This document shows, piece by piece, positions 40,492 through 49,381 of a DNA stretch of 64,000 bases (position 1 is the stretch's first letter; each line of letters starts with the position of its first letter). Below the pieces are notes generated by a model that worked only from the letters and a program-made list of their open reading frames with translations, had not been told where the DNA came from and did not search any database. The DNA lies in NCBI GenBank assembly GCA_958295785.1, contig OY282377.1, forward strand, positions 5,520,896 to 5,584,895. Direction: 5' to 3'. The stretch comes from an uncultured Latescibacterota bacterium. Lineage in GTDB: Bacteria > Latescibacterota > UBA2968. The translations under genes were made by a program, and so were the position numbers.

Positions 40492-41550
40492 ATGCTCTCG
40501 ATCAAATTGCTGCCCGAAACCCTCGTGCGATACCATCGCGCAATTACGCCCAAGCGCGTGTGGAATGTCGCCAAAGTAGCGGCGTCTTATGCCCTGTCCA
40601 ATGTGTTTCGGCGGGATATTCGCATGGGCAAACCCTTTGTGCTCATGGTTGAACCCACCAATTTTTGCAACCTCAAATGCCCGCTGTGTCCCTCGGGCAA
40701 TGGCGATATGACCCGCACGCGCGGCATGATGCCTTATGAACACTTCAAGCGCGTGTTTGAACAACAGGCCGATCACTTGCTGCTCCTCATGTTGTGGAAC
40801 CAGGGCGAACCCTTTATCAACAAACGCCTCACCGATATGATCCGCTTGGCCGCCAGGCACAATGTGCCCACGCTGACGAGCACCAATGTCCACTATATCA
40901 AAGATCGGGAAACGGCGCGAGATATTGTCGATTCCGGCCTGTCTGAACTCGTGGTTTCCCTGGACGGGGTCACGCCTGAAAGCTATGTCAAATACCGCGT
41001 GGGAGGCAATTTTGACCGCGTGCTCAAAGGCATTCGCCTGCTCGTTCAGGCCAAGCGCGATTTGCAAAAGAGCCAGCCGCTGCTCCACTTGCAATTTATC
41101 ATTATGAAGCACAACGAGGGCGAAATTGAAGCCGCGCGCCAACTCGCCCGGGATTTGGAGGTAGATCGCCTGTCGCTCAAAACCGCCCAAGTCTATACGG
41201 AATCCGATGCCGAATCCTTTTTGCCTTCCGAAGAAAAATTCAGCCGCTACGATTACGACGCGGATCATCTTTCGACCAAAGGCAAAATCAGCAACACCTG
41301 CCGCCTTCTGTGGTACAGCACTGTCATCAATTGGGATGGCGCGGTATCGCCGTGTTGCTTTGACAAAGATGTTCACTACGGTCTGGGAGACGCCTTGGGC
41401 GAAGCGGACTTCGACCGGATTTGGACGGGCGAAAAATACGCGGCGTTTCGCAATGCCATTCTCAAAGACCGCGCCTCGGTGCCGATATGCAACAATTGCT
41501 CTGAAGGCGTGAAGGGCATGTTTTACGATATTGAAAAGGTTGCCCCCTGA
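40492..41550 (+). CDS. Radical SAM protein with SPASM-like C-terminus
   Basis: A 352-residue protein. The radical SAM cluster motif CNLKCPLC is at about residue 58, in EPTNFCNLKCPLCPSGNG. LLMLWNQGEPFIN and LVVSLDGVTPESYVKYR follow. The C-terminal Cys cluster is CRLLWYSTV, SPCCFD and CNNCSEG, which fits an auxiliary Fe-S SPASM or twitch domain. It starts two bases after the first GT2 stop and ends 5 bases before the second GT2. Such cassettes suggest radical modification of a sugar, lipid or peptide made by the glycosyltransferases. The substrate is not inferable. Confidence 0.85.
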   Translation: MLSIKLLPETLVRYHRAITPKRVWNVAKVAASYALSNVFRRDIRMGKPFVLMVEPTNFCNLKCPLCPSGNGDMTRTRGMMPYEHFKRVFEQQADHLLLLMLWNQGEPFINKRLTDMIRLAARHNVPTLTSTNVHYIKDRETARDIVDSGLSELVVSLDGVTPESYVKYRVGGNFDRVLKGIRLLVQAKRDLQKSQPLLHLQFIIMKHNEGEIEAARQLARDLEVDRLSLKTAQVYTESDAESFLPSEEKFSRYDYDADHLSTKGKISNTCRLLWYSTVINWDGAVSPCCFDKDVHYGLGDALGEADFDRIWTGEKYAAFRNAILKDRASVPICNNCSEGVKGMFYDIEKVAP

Positions 41551-41555
41551 TACCG

Positions 41556-42689
41556 ATGGTGCTCATCCTCTATTTGTTGCTCTGTTGCACGGTTCTCTAC
41601 ACCCTGGTCGCGCTGTGTTTTTTTGTTGGATTATGCCGATTGGGGGACCATGCGCGCACTCGTGAGACGCCGTTTATCTCTATCGTGATTGCCGCGCGCA
41701 ATGAAGCCGATTATATCGGTCAATGCCTCGACAGCCTCAAGCGGCAGACCTATCCGGCTGATCGATTTGAAGTCTTGGTCGTTGACGACGACTCGACCGA
41801 TAACACGGCTCAAATTGTCGCATCTGCGGGCATGAGCAACCTGCGCTTGTTGTTTGTCGATGATCGCTTTTTGGACATGGCGGCGAAAAAACGACCGCTG
41901 TCCGTTGGCATTCAACGCGCCCGAGGGGAATGGATCCTCACCACAGACGCGGATTGCACGGTGCCGCCGACATGGGTTGGGCACATGGCGTCTTATATGA
42001 CGGCGGATGCGGGCGTCGTGATTGGCTTTTCGCAACTGGGGGAAACGCGCTCGTTGTTCCATCGCTTGCAGGCGTTGGATTTTTTTGTGTTGATGGCAGC
42101 GGCGGCCGGGGCCGCGGGCGTGGGTATGCCCCTCGCGGCTTCGGGGCAAAATTTTGCCTATCGGAAAAGTCTGTTTGAACGAGTGGGCGGGTTCCGCGAC
42201 GTTGCACACCGCCCGTCTGGCGACGACGTGCTGCTGCTTCAGTTGTTGCACAAAGCATGGGATGGGCGCATCGCTTTTGCCGCGGATCCCGGCGCCTTCG
42301 CAACGACCCATCGGCCCGAAACCCCTGCGTCGCTGTGGCAACAACGCAAGCGGTGGGCGTCCAATGCCGCGTATCAACTGCGTCTCAATCCAGTTTTTTT
42401 TGCGTACATTGCCGCGGTCTTTACGGTGAACGCGCTCATTCCCCTTGGATTGCTCCTCTCGATGATATCGGGCGATTACAAACTTCTTCTGATCTGTTGG
42501 TGCGGCAAACTCCTATCTGATTTGCTCGTGGTGGGAAAAGGCGTTTCGACTTTCAAACGCAGGGGGATGCTCTCGATTTTTCCATTTTGGGAGATCGCGC
42601 AAATCCCGTACATCATTGCGATTGGTCTGGCGGGAACCGCGCGGGGATTTACGTGGAAAGAGCGGCATCACGGGCGAAAAAAGAAATGA
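41556..42689 (+). CDS. Family 2 glycosyltransferase, membrane-bound
   Basis: A 377-residue paralogue of the glycosyltransferase at 39405. It has an N-terminal membrane helix, ISIVIAARNEADYI, VVDDDSTDNTAQ, ILTTDADCTVPPTW, GDDVLLLQLLH, a good QQRKRW (QxxRW of processive types) and C-terminal membrane helices. The pair of GT2 proteins around one radical SAM protein is likely a single operon, with spacings of 1 and 5 bases. It would act at the inner membrane; the product is unknown. Confidence 0.87.
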   Translation: MVLILYLLLCCTVLYTLVALCFFVGLCRLGDHARTRETPFISIVIAARNEADYIGQCLDSLKRQTYPADRFEVLVVDDDSTDNTAQIVASAGMSNLRLLFVDDRFLDMAAKKRPLSVGIQRARGEWILTTDADCTVPPTWVGHMASYMTADAGVVIGFSQLGETRSLFHRLQALDFFVLMAAAAGAAGVGMPLAASGQNFAYRKSLFERVGGFRDVAHRPSGDDVLLLQLLHKAWDGRIAFAADPGAFATTHRPETPASLWQQRKRWASNAAYQLRLNPVFFAYIAAVFTVNALIPLGLLLSMISGDYKLLLICWCGKLLSDLLVVGKGVSTFKRRGMLSIFPFWEIAQIPYIIAIGLAGTARGFTWKERHHGRKKK

Positions 42690-42697
42690 GGTGTTTT

Positions 42698-43864
42698 ATG
42701 GGATTCAAATTTATCTGTACACTCTGTTTCCTCATCTCGCTGCTCGCAATGCCCTGTGAGGCACAGCGGGCGCGCGCTCGGGAGTTGGGCATTCAAATGG
42801 GTATGTTGCCCACGGGGCCATACAACGCCATTACCGATGTCGCGGGCGTGCTCGTTGGGCATGTGACCTTAATTGAAGGGCATGGCAAACTCGTCATAGG
42901 CAAAGGCCCTGTTCGCACGGGCGTCACGGCGGTTGTGCCACATGGCGAGGATATTTTTTTTCATCAGGTGTTTGCCGCGGCCGAGGCCCTCAATGGCAAT
43001 GGCGAAATGACGGGCATGGCCTGGGTCAATGAGCGCGGGCAACTCGAGGTGCCCATTGTGTTGACCAATACGCTCTCGGTGGGCGAAGGCTATAGCGGCG
43101 TGGTCGCGTACATGCTCAAACGAGGAGCCGGGCGCGTTCCCCTGCCCGTGGTTGCCGAATGTTACGACGGCGGGCTTAACGATATTGCCGGGCGACACGT
43201 CACAGTGGATCACGTTGTGGCGGCTATTGAAACGGCCAAAACCGGCCCGGTGCCCGAAGGCTCGGTCGGCGCGGGTACGGGGATGCGCGCATATCAATTC
43301 AAAGCCGGTATTGGCACGGCCTCCCGCGTTGTGCCCGATGGACATACCTTGGGCGTGCTCGTCAATGCCAACTGCGGGCGCAGGCAAAGGCTCGTCATCG
43401 ATGGCGTTCCCATCGGGCGGGAACTCCCGGTTGAGGCCGCGCCCACGCGCGATGGCTCGATCATCGTGGTCATTGCCACAGACGCGCCCCTTTTGCCGCA
43501 CCAATTGCGCCGCCTGTGCAAGCGTGCGGCCCTGGGCATTGGGCGCACGGGCACGGTTTCCCGCACGAGCAGCGGCGATTTTGCCATCGCTTTTTCAACG
43601 GCTTATCGCCTGTCGCGCACGCGCGCGGATCGCGATACCATTACAACCCTGCGCGACCACCGGCTCAACTCTCTTTTTCAGGCGACCATTGAAGCCACTG
43701 AAGAGGCGATAGTCAATGCCATGTGCGTGGCCGATTCCACGACCGGACGCGATGATCGCATCATGCCCGCGCTGCCGCATGACGAGTTGATCGAGATTTT
43801 GCGGAAATACGGTCGCGGGAGAGGCGAGAAGCAACCGCAGATGAACACAGATAAACGCGGATGA
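42698..43864 (+). CDS. P1-family peptidase (DmpA/BapA-like aminopeptidase)
   Basis: A 388-residue protein with a signal peptide (about 1-22). The Ntn-hydrolase-like DmpA signatures are present: YNAITDVAGVLVGHVTL, TGVTAVVPHG, GEMTGMAWVNERGQLEVPI, EGSVGAGTGM, and RDGSIIVVIATDAPLLPHQL. The last contains the Gly-Ser autocleavage site. The enzyme is expected to self-process and remove N-terminal residues from peptides. GAGG precedes ATG 42698. The last 12 codons (QPQMNTDKRG) are supplied by a copy of the CAACCACAGATGAACAC repeat (43832-43870), so the natural C-terminus has been replaced or extended. Confidence 0.9.
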   Translation: MGFKFICTLCFLISLLAMPCEAQRARARELGIQMGMLPTGPYNAITDVAGVLVGHVTLIEGHGKLVIGKGPVRTGVTAVVPHGEDIFFHQVFAAAEALNGNGEMTGMAWVNERGQLEVPIVLTNTLSVGEGYSGVVAYMLKRGAGRVPLPVVAECYDGGLNDIAGRHVTVDHVVAAIETAKTGPVPEGSVGAGTGMRAYQFKAGIGTASRVVPDGHTLGVLVNANCGRRQRLVIDGVPIGRELPVEAAPTRDGSIIVVIATDAPLLPHQLRRLCKRAALGIGRTGTVSRTSSGDFAIAFSTAYRLSRTRADRDTITTLRDHRLNSLFQATIEATEEAIVNAMCVADSTTGRDDRIMPALPHDELIEILRKYGRGRGEKQPQMNTDKRG

Positions 43865-44055
43865 AAGGCGCGCGGCGGGTTTCGCCACAAAAGGCACGAG
43901 AAACACAACAGGCGAGCGTGTAGGGGCGCGGCCCCTGTGCCCGCCCGAATCGACGAAGCAACGGAACGGGCTCGAGAGACAGGCCGTTGTACTCCATTGC
44001 TCAGGCCAGTTCATAGACGAATCGCAGGGGCGTGGCCTGTCCGCAGTCCCGAAGA
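43832..44055. repeat. AACC(A/G)CAGATGAACAC repeat, family A copy and a partial copy
   Basis: CAACCGCAGATGAACACAG with ATAAACGCGGATGAAAGG (43832-43870) begins inside the peptidase gene. A complete family A copy is at 43920-43948, and a partial one (GCAGGGGCGTGGCC) is at 44027-44052. Confidence 0.85.
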
Positions 44056-44102
44056 GTTTGTTATGCTGACCGCTGATCCATGACCACCAACCAAGGTGTC
44101 CC

Positions 44103-45578
44103 ATGTCCCAACTGCCCATCATCGCTGGCCTTTGTCTCTATGTTTTGCTCACCCTGTCGGTCGGCATTTATGCCAGCAGGCGCGTCAAGGATTCGGTGGA
44201 TTTTGTGGTTGCGGGTCGGCGTCTGGGCTTGGTGTTGACCACGGGCACGCTGTCCGCCACATGGTTTGGCACGGGCACGGTGCTCGGCGCGGCGGGCGCG
44301 GCTTACAAAGGGGGTTTTTTGGCCGTGATTGCCGATCCTTTTGGCGCGGCATTGTGTTTGTTTCTCGCGGGGATGTTCTACGTGAGGATGATGCGCCGCG
44401 CGGGCGTTTCGACCATTGCCGAATTTTTTGAACGCAGATTTGGCAAAACAGCCGGCGTGCTCGCGGCGGCCTGTACGATTCCTGCCTATCTCGGATGGGT
44501 TGCGTCGCTGATGGTCGGGTTTGGCAAGATCATCCACGCGCTGACCGGCTTGGACGCGGTGACCGGCACTTGCATCGGCGCCGCTATCGTGCTCATCTAT
44601 ACCGCTGCCGGAGGCATGTGGGCGGTGACGCTCACGGACTTCATCCAAGTTGCGGTCTTGACCTTGGGCCTCATTTTTATGACCCCCATCCTGCTGAACG
44701 ACATGGGCGGATGGGCTGCGATTCGCGCACAAATACCCGACGATCAATTTTATCTCTATCCCCGCGATGCCGGCCTGACCACATGGGCGGCTTATGTCCG
44801 CGATTGGTTGGTGATTGGCCTGGGCAACCTTGCCGGGCAAGACCTCTTGCAGCGCAGCCTGTCCAGTCGCGGCGAAGCCGTGGCGCAAAACAGTGCCTAT
44901 TTGTCGGGCGCGATTTATCTGACCGTTGGCCTGTTGCCGGTTTTTCTCGGCCTGGCCGCCACCCTCACATTTCCCAATTTGGGCGATCCCGAACAGGTCA
45001 TGATAAAACTCGCCCAAACCTATCTTCCCCCGCTGGGCATTGCGGTTTTTATCGGCGCGTTGATCTCCGCGCTGATGAGCAGTGCAGACAGTGCGTTGCT
45101 CGCGCCCGCCAGCGTGATCGGCAATGATTTGATCCGCTATTTGCGGCCCGAAATCGACGCGCAAACCCAGCTTCGCCTGTGCCGCCTCAGCGTGCCCATA
45201 CTCGGCGTTATCGCGCTGTATCTCGCGCTTTCACACAACGCGGTTTACAAGCTGATGGTCGATTCCTGGTCTGTGTTGCTGGCGACGCTTTTCGTGCCGT
45301 TCACCGCGGGTATCTGGTGGCCTAAAGCCAATCGCTCGGGCGCGCTTTGGGCGATAGTTGTCGGGGCGATGGTCTATCTCATGCTGCACAAACTCGCGCC
45401 CGACCAACCCGCGGATCTCCTCGCTGTTCCCTTTGGCCTCCTCGCGCTCGTCATTGTCAGCAAAGCCACGACCGAGACCGATCCACCCATGCCGCTGTGC
45501 AACGCCGAAGGCGCGCCGCTCGCATACCGCAACCGCTTGGGCACCCTCAATCCGTTTCGCAATTCGCCGAATAAGTGA
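44103..45578 (+). CDS. Sodium:solute symporter (SSS) family transporter
   Basis: A 491-residue membrane protein with about thirteen hydrophobic helices. SSS features are DFVVAGRRLGLVLTTGTLSATWFG in the first loop and helix, the GGMWAVTLTDFIQV signature, GQDLLQRSLSSRG and ALISALMSSADSALLAPASV. It would couple import of a small organic solute to sodium. The next gene, 104 bases on, encodes a PhyH protein, so the substrate might be a compound degraded by the PhyH enzymes; this is weak inference. Confidence 0.92.
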   Translation: MSQLPIIAGLCLYVLLTLSVGIYASRRVKDSVDFVVAGRRLGLVLTTGTLSATWFGTGTVLGAAGAAYKGGFLAVIADPFGAALCLFLAGMFYVRMMRRAGVSTIAEFFERRFGKTAGVLAAACTIPAYLGWVASLMVGFGKIIHALTGLDAVTGTCIGAAIVLIYTAAGGMWAVTLTDFIQVAVLTLGLIFMTPILLNDMGGWAAIRAQIPDDQFYLYPRDAGLTTWAAYVRDWLVIGLGNLAGQDLLQRSLSSRGEAVAQNSAYLSGAIYLTVGLLPVFLGLAATLTFPNLGDPEQVMIKLAQTYLPPLGIAVFIGALISALMSSADSALLAPASVIGNDLIRYLRPEIDAQTQLRLCRLSVPILGVIALYLALSHNAVYKLMVDSWSVLLATLFVPFTAGIWWPKANRSGALWAIVVGAMVYLMLHKLAPDQPADLLAVPFGLLALVIVSKATTETDPPMPLCNAEGAPLAYRNRLGTLNPFRNSPNK

Positions 45579-45681
45579 TGCGTCAATCGCGGTGTTGCTG
45601 CCACAACGCTCCGCCGCGATAAGAAACCGAATGACCTCTTCCACCGAGATGCCTGTTTTTGCCGCTAAGGAGACAGACGCT

Positions 45682-46509
45682 ATGGCGATAACAGACGCGC
45701 TTCCCGACATGAAACGGGAACTGAAATTTTACCCGGCCGAAACTGACGCGCCAAAAAAACTGACGCGGGCGCAAATTCAGCACTTCAATGAAAAGGGATA
45801 CCTCTTTCCGCTCGATGTTTTCACCGAGCGGGAAGCCGAAGCCAATCGCGCGTATTTCGACCAGTTGATGGACAACGCGCGGGCCGCGGGCAAAAACAGC
45901 TATGCCATCAATGGGTGGCACCGCACTTGCGAAGGCATTTACGACCTGCTCGTTGACGACCGCATCCTCGACTATGTCGAAGACCTGCTCGGCCCCAACT
46001 TGGTCTCGCGCATGACCCACTATTTCAGCAAAATGCCCGGAGATGGCAAACGAGTCGCCTATCACCAAGACGCTTCCTACTGGCCGCTCACCCCATCGAA
46101 GACCGTCACGGTTTGGCTCGCCATTGACGATGTCGATCTAAAAAACGGCCCCATGGAAGTCATTCCCGGCTCGCATCTGCACGGGCAAATCCCATTTGAC
46201 CACAGCAAACCCGAAGAAAATAATGTGCTCGGGCAATCTGTTCACCGCGCCGAGCGATTTGGCGACCCCGTGCCCTTGGTCATGAAAGCCGGGCAAATTT
46301 CCATTCATTCGGACTTGTTGCTGCACGGATCCAGACCCAACACCTCGCGCCGCCGTCGTTGCGGCTTGACCCTGCGCTATATGCCGCCCGATGTCCGCAC
46401 GCGAGAAACCGACCGCGCCCCCGCTGTTTTGTGTCGCGGCAGCGATCCGTCGGGATACTGGCAACGCATCCCCCGTCCAACAGGCGATCAACTCCCAACG
46501 GGAAAGTGA
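45682..46509 (+). CDS. Phytanoyl-CoA dioxygenase family protein
   Basis: A 275-residue PhyH oxygenase. It has HFNEKGYLFPLDVFTEREAE at the start, AYHQDASYWPL with the HxD iron ligands, GPMEVIPGSHLHG and ISIHSDLLLHGSRPNTSRRRR with the distal His and an Arg for 2-oxoglutarate. ATG 45682 follows AAGGAG by 10 bases. Another PhyH gene follows 98 bases later, on the same strand. Confidence 0.88.
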   Translation: MAITDALPDMKRELKFYPAETDAPKKLTRAQIQHFNEKGYLFPLDVFTEREAEANRAYFDQLMDNARAAGKNSYAINGWHRTCEGIYDLLVDDRILDYVEDLLGPNLVSRMTHYFSKMPGDGKRVAYHQDASYWPLTPSKTVTVWLAIDDVDLKNGPMEVIPGSHLHGQIPFDHSKPEENNVLGQSVHRAERFGDPVPLVMKAGQISIHSDLLLHGSRPNTSRRRRCGLTLRYMPPDVRTRETDRAPAVLCRGSDPSGYWQRIPRPTGDQLPTGK

Positions 46510-46607
46510 CAATTTCCATGATGACGCGCGAACTCGCGGCGCGGGCGGGTTATGGAGAAGTGAAAGAACTCACAAAACGGGACAATTACCGTATAAAGGA
46601 GACCCAA

Positions 46608-47411
46608 ATGGCTTACAAAACCACCCCTGAAACCCTGTCCGACGCGCAACGCCAATTCTATCGGGACAATGGCTTTGTTCACATTCCCGGCATCATCTCG
46701 CCGGAAGAAGCCGCTGAATTTCACGACGCCATTCAGGATTTCAGTGAAGGCGTGCGGCCCAATGAAGGCCGAGACCTCATGGTGCGCGACCAACCGGTTT
46801 TCACCCAACTCGTCAACTTTTGGCCTGAAAATGACGCCATCCGCCGCTTGACCTTTCATCCAAACGTCGGCGCAGTCGCAGAAGAACTCGCGGGCGTTCC
46901 CCTGCGCTTGTGGCACGATCACGTCCTCATCAAACAGCCGCACAACGAAACGCCCACGACTTTTCACCAAGATCAACCCTTTTGGCCGCACGACAATTCG
47001 CCCCAGTCCATCTCTGCATGGATCGCGTTGTGCGATGTGCCGGTCGAGCGCGGGTGCATGAGTTTTATCCCCGGTTCGCATCGGCACACGGACCTGCCCG
47101 CGCAGAGCACGCGAGACGCAAATATCCTGTTCACCGCGCAACCGGATCTCACATGGGCCACGCGCATCACCGTGCCCCTGCGCGCGGGCGACTGCACGTT
47201 TCACCACAGCCGCTGCGCCCACATGGCCACGCCGAACAACACCGATCAACCGCGCGTGGCGCACGTTGTCATTTTCATGGACTGCACCACCACGTACAGC
47301 GGCAAACGCCATATCGTCACGGACCCGCTCAATCTCGAAATAGGCGCGTTGCTCGATGGCAACCTTTTTCCGCCCGTGCGCGATTTCGCAACGCGGATAA
47401 AGGGCAGTTAA
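46608..47411 (+). CDS. Phytanoyl-CoA dioxygenase family protein
   Basis: A 267-residue PhyH oxygenase, diverged from the one just upstream. It has FYRDNGFVHIPGIISPEEA, TTFHQDQPFWP (HxD), GCMSFIPGSHRHTDLP and CTFHHSRCAHMATPNNTDQPRVAHVV with the distal His and Arg. ATG 46608 follows AAAGGAG. Tandem PhyH genes beside an SSS symporter suggest uptake and oxidative breakdown of a small organic compound. Expansion of PhyH genes is typical of marine Poribacteria/Latescibacterota-type genomes. Confidence 0.88.
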   Translation: MAYKTTPETLSDAQRQFYRDNGFVHIPGIISPEEAAEFHDAIQDFSEGVRPNEGRDLMVRDQPVFTQLVNFWPENDAIRRLTFHPNVGAVAEELAGVPLRLWHDHVLIKQPHNETPTTFHQDQPFWPHDNSPQSISAWIALCDVPVERGCMSFIPGSHRHTDLPAQSTRDANILFTAQPDLTWATRITVPLRAGDCTFHHSRCAHMATPNNTDQPRVAHVVIFMDCTTTYSGKRHIVTDPLNLEIGALLDGNLFPPVRDFATRIKGS

Positions 47412-47608
47412 TCGTCCAAAAACATGCACGAGTATGCGCCGAGACGGGCGTACCCCATAAGAAAATTCTCGGGCTATGAAGCGAAAGGCGAGAGAATCTG
47501 TCCCAAAGGACAGGTTGTTTTTGTCCGATAGGGCGGTGTTTTGGGCGTGCGGATGGCGTATTTTTTTTTTGATTTGCATGTCATACCAACACAAAAAGGA
47601 GGTTTCCC

Positions 47609-49363
47609 ATGGCTGTGACGACACTTGTGCGCGTTGAAGATATTCCCGAAGATGGGATTGTTGCCGTGAATGTGGAAGGACATGCCATTGCGCTGGCAAA
47701 GTCGGATGGCGAGATTCGGGCGGTGGATAACCGATGCCCGCACATGGGCTATCCGCTGAGTGAAGGGTCAATTCACAATGGGTTGATCATCTGCCACTGG
47801 CATCACGCGCGGTTTGATTTGGTCAGCGGGTGTACGTTTGATCCGTTTGCCGATGATGTACGCAGTTATCCGGTGGATGTGCAGGAGGGTGAAATTTACG
47901 TGGATGTGCATGCCACGCATCCCGATCCGGTGGGGCATTGGAAGCGGCGGTTGAGCGAGAGTTTGGAGCAGAATATCAATTTGGTGATCGCCAAGGCGGT
48001 GATCGCGCTTCGAGCACATCGGGTCGATGGCGATGAGATCGCAGAAATAGGCGCGCGGTATGGCGCGTTGCGGAGGCGTCAGGGTTGGGGGCCTGCGCTG
48101 ACCATTTTGACGTGTATGGCCAATGTGGTGCCCAAACTGGCCCGTGAGGATCAGGTGCTCGCGCTGTATCAGGGGTTGTTGCATGTGGCGCGCGAGACCA
48201 ATAATGCGTCGCCGAGGATTGTTTTTACGCCCTTGGAAACAGAAAACCTCACGCTATCGCGCATCGAGGAATGGTTCCGCTATCTCATTGAGGTGCGAAA
48301 TGCCGACGGCGCAGAACGCGCTCTGCTCACGGCGATTTCTATGGGCGCGACGCCTTCGGAAATGTGCGATATGATGGTGGCAGCGGCGACCGATCACTTC
48401 TATCGAGATGGCGGGCATGTGCTGGATTTTATCAACAAGGGGTTTGAATTGCTGGATCGCGTTGGGTGGGACAAAGCCGAGGAAATTTTGCCCTCGCTCG
48501 TGGGGGTGTTGTCGCGCTCGCAGCGCAGCGAAGAGCTCAACCGCTGGCGCAGTCCCATCGATCTCGTGCAGTTGTTGAACGCCGCTTTTGAAGAACTCGA
48601 GGATTTGATTCGAGAGGGCCGGGGAAAGACGTGGGACAATGCGGAGGCGTTGACGGACATTTTGTTGGGCGATGATCCCCATGCGATAGTGGATGGGTTG
48701 AAGGCCGCATTTGCCGAGGGCGCGACCCTGACGCAGTTGACCCAGACCTTGACCTATGCCGCTGCCGTGCGGATTGCGCGGTTTCACACGAAGAATGAGT
48801 TTGGCGATTGGATCGCCGTGTTGCACACGCATTCGGCGGCCAATGCCCTGCATCAATGTGCAAAGCGCGCGCCGTCATTGAAACTGGCACGGGGGATTTT
48901 CCACGCTGCGATGGCACTGTACTTTGACCGGTGGTTTAACAAACCGGCGGCCCGATTGCCTCGGGATCAGCGCGCGACCCAACAGTTGCCAAAAGACGCG
49001 GATGAATTGCTCGATTCTTTTGTCACCATGCTCGACACACAAGCGCGAGTCGATGAGGCCGGGCGGATTGCCTATCGGTATTTGTCCTTGGGACACCCGC
49101 GCGACGCCCTGCGCGAACGCTTGGGCCATGTGTTGCTGCGAGAAGATGCCGAGTTTCACTCGTTCCAGATGCTCGAGTCGGCATTTAGCCAAGCCGAGGA
49201 GCTCGATGAAGAACGCGCACGCATGACATTGGTGGCAGCAGCGCGCTATCTGGCCGCGCATGCACCCACCGCACGCGCTTTGAAACAGACGGCAAATTTG
49301 GCTCTTCGATTGCACCGGGGCGATGATCTTTCGGCGGAAGATCCAGATGAAGAGGTGGGGTAA
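47609..49363 (+). CDS. Rieske [2Fe-2S] domain fused to a large helical domain
   Basis: A 584-residue protein. Residues about 1-105 form a Rieske ferredoxin-like domain with the cluster ligands CPHMG (about 45) and CHWHHARFD (about 64). The remaining 470 residues are all-helical, His-rich (TCMANVVPKLAREDQ, HFYRDGGHVLDF, HTKNEFGDWIAVLHTHSAANALH) and of no family I can name. AAAGGAGG precedes the ATG. It may be an electron-transfer component with its own partner or catalytic domain. There is no partner oxygenase beside it; the next gene converges from the other strand. Confidence 0.8.
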   Translation: MAVTTLVRVEDIPEDGIVAVNVEGHAIALAKSDGEIRAVDNRCPHMGYPLSEGSIHNGLIICHWHHARFDLVSGCTFDPFADDVRSYPVDVQEGEIYVDVHATHPDPVGHWKRRLSESLEQNINLVIAKAVIALRAHRVDGDEIAEIGARYGALRRRQGWGPALTILTCMANVVPKLAREDQVLALYQGLLHVARETNNASPRIVFTPLETENLTLSRIEEWFRYLIEVRNADGAERALLTAISMGATPSEMCDMMVAAATDHFYRDGGHVLDFINKGFELLDRVGWDKAEEILPSLVGVLSRSQRSEELNRWRSPIDLVQLLNAAFEELEDLIREGRGKTWDNAEALTDILLGDDPHAIVDGLKAAFAEGATLTQLTQTLTYAAAVRIARFHTKNEFGDWIAVLHTHSAANALHQCAKRAPSLKLARGIFHAAMALYFDRWFNKPAARLPRDQRATQQLPKDADELLDSFVTMLDTQARVDEAGRIAYRYLSLGHPRDALRERLGHVLLREDAEFHSFQMLESAFSQAEELDEERARMTLVAAARYLAAHAPTARALKQTANLALRLHRGDDLSAEDPDEEVG

Positions 49364-49381
49364 GGCAGGGAGAGAGGGCTG

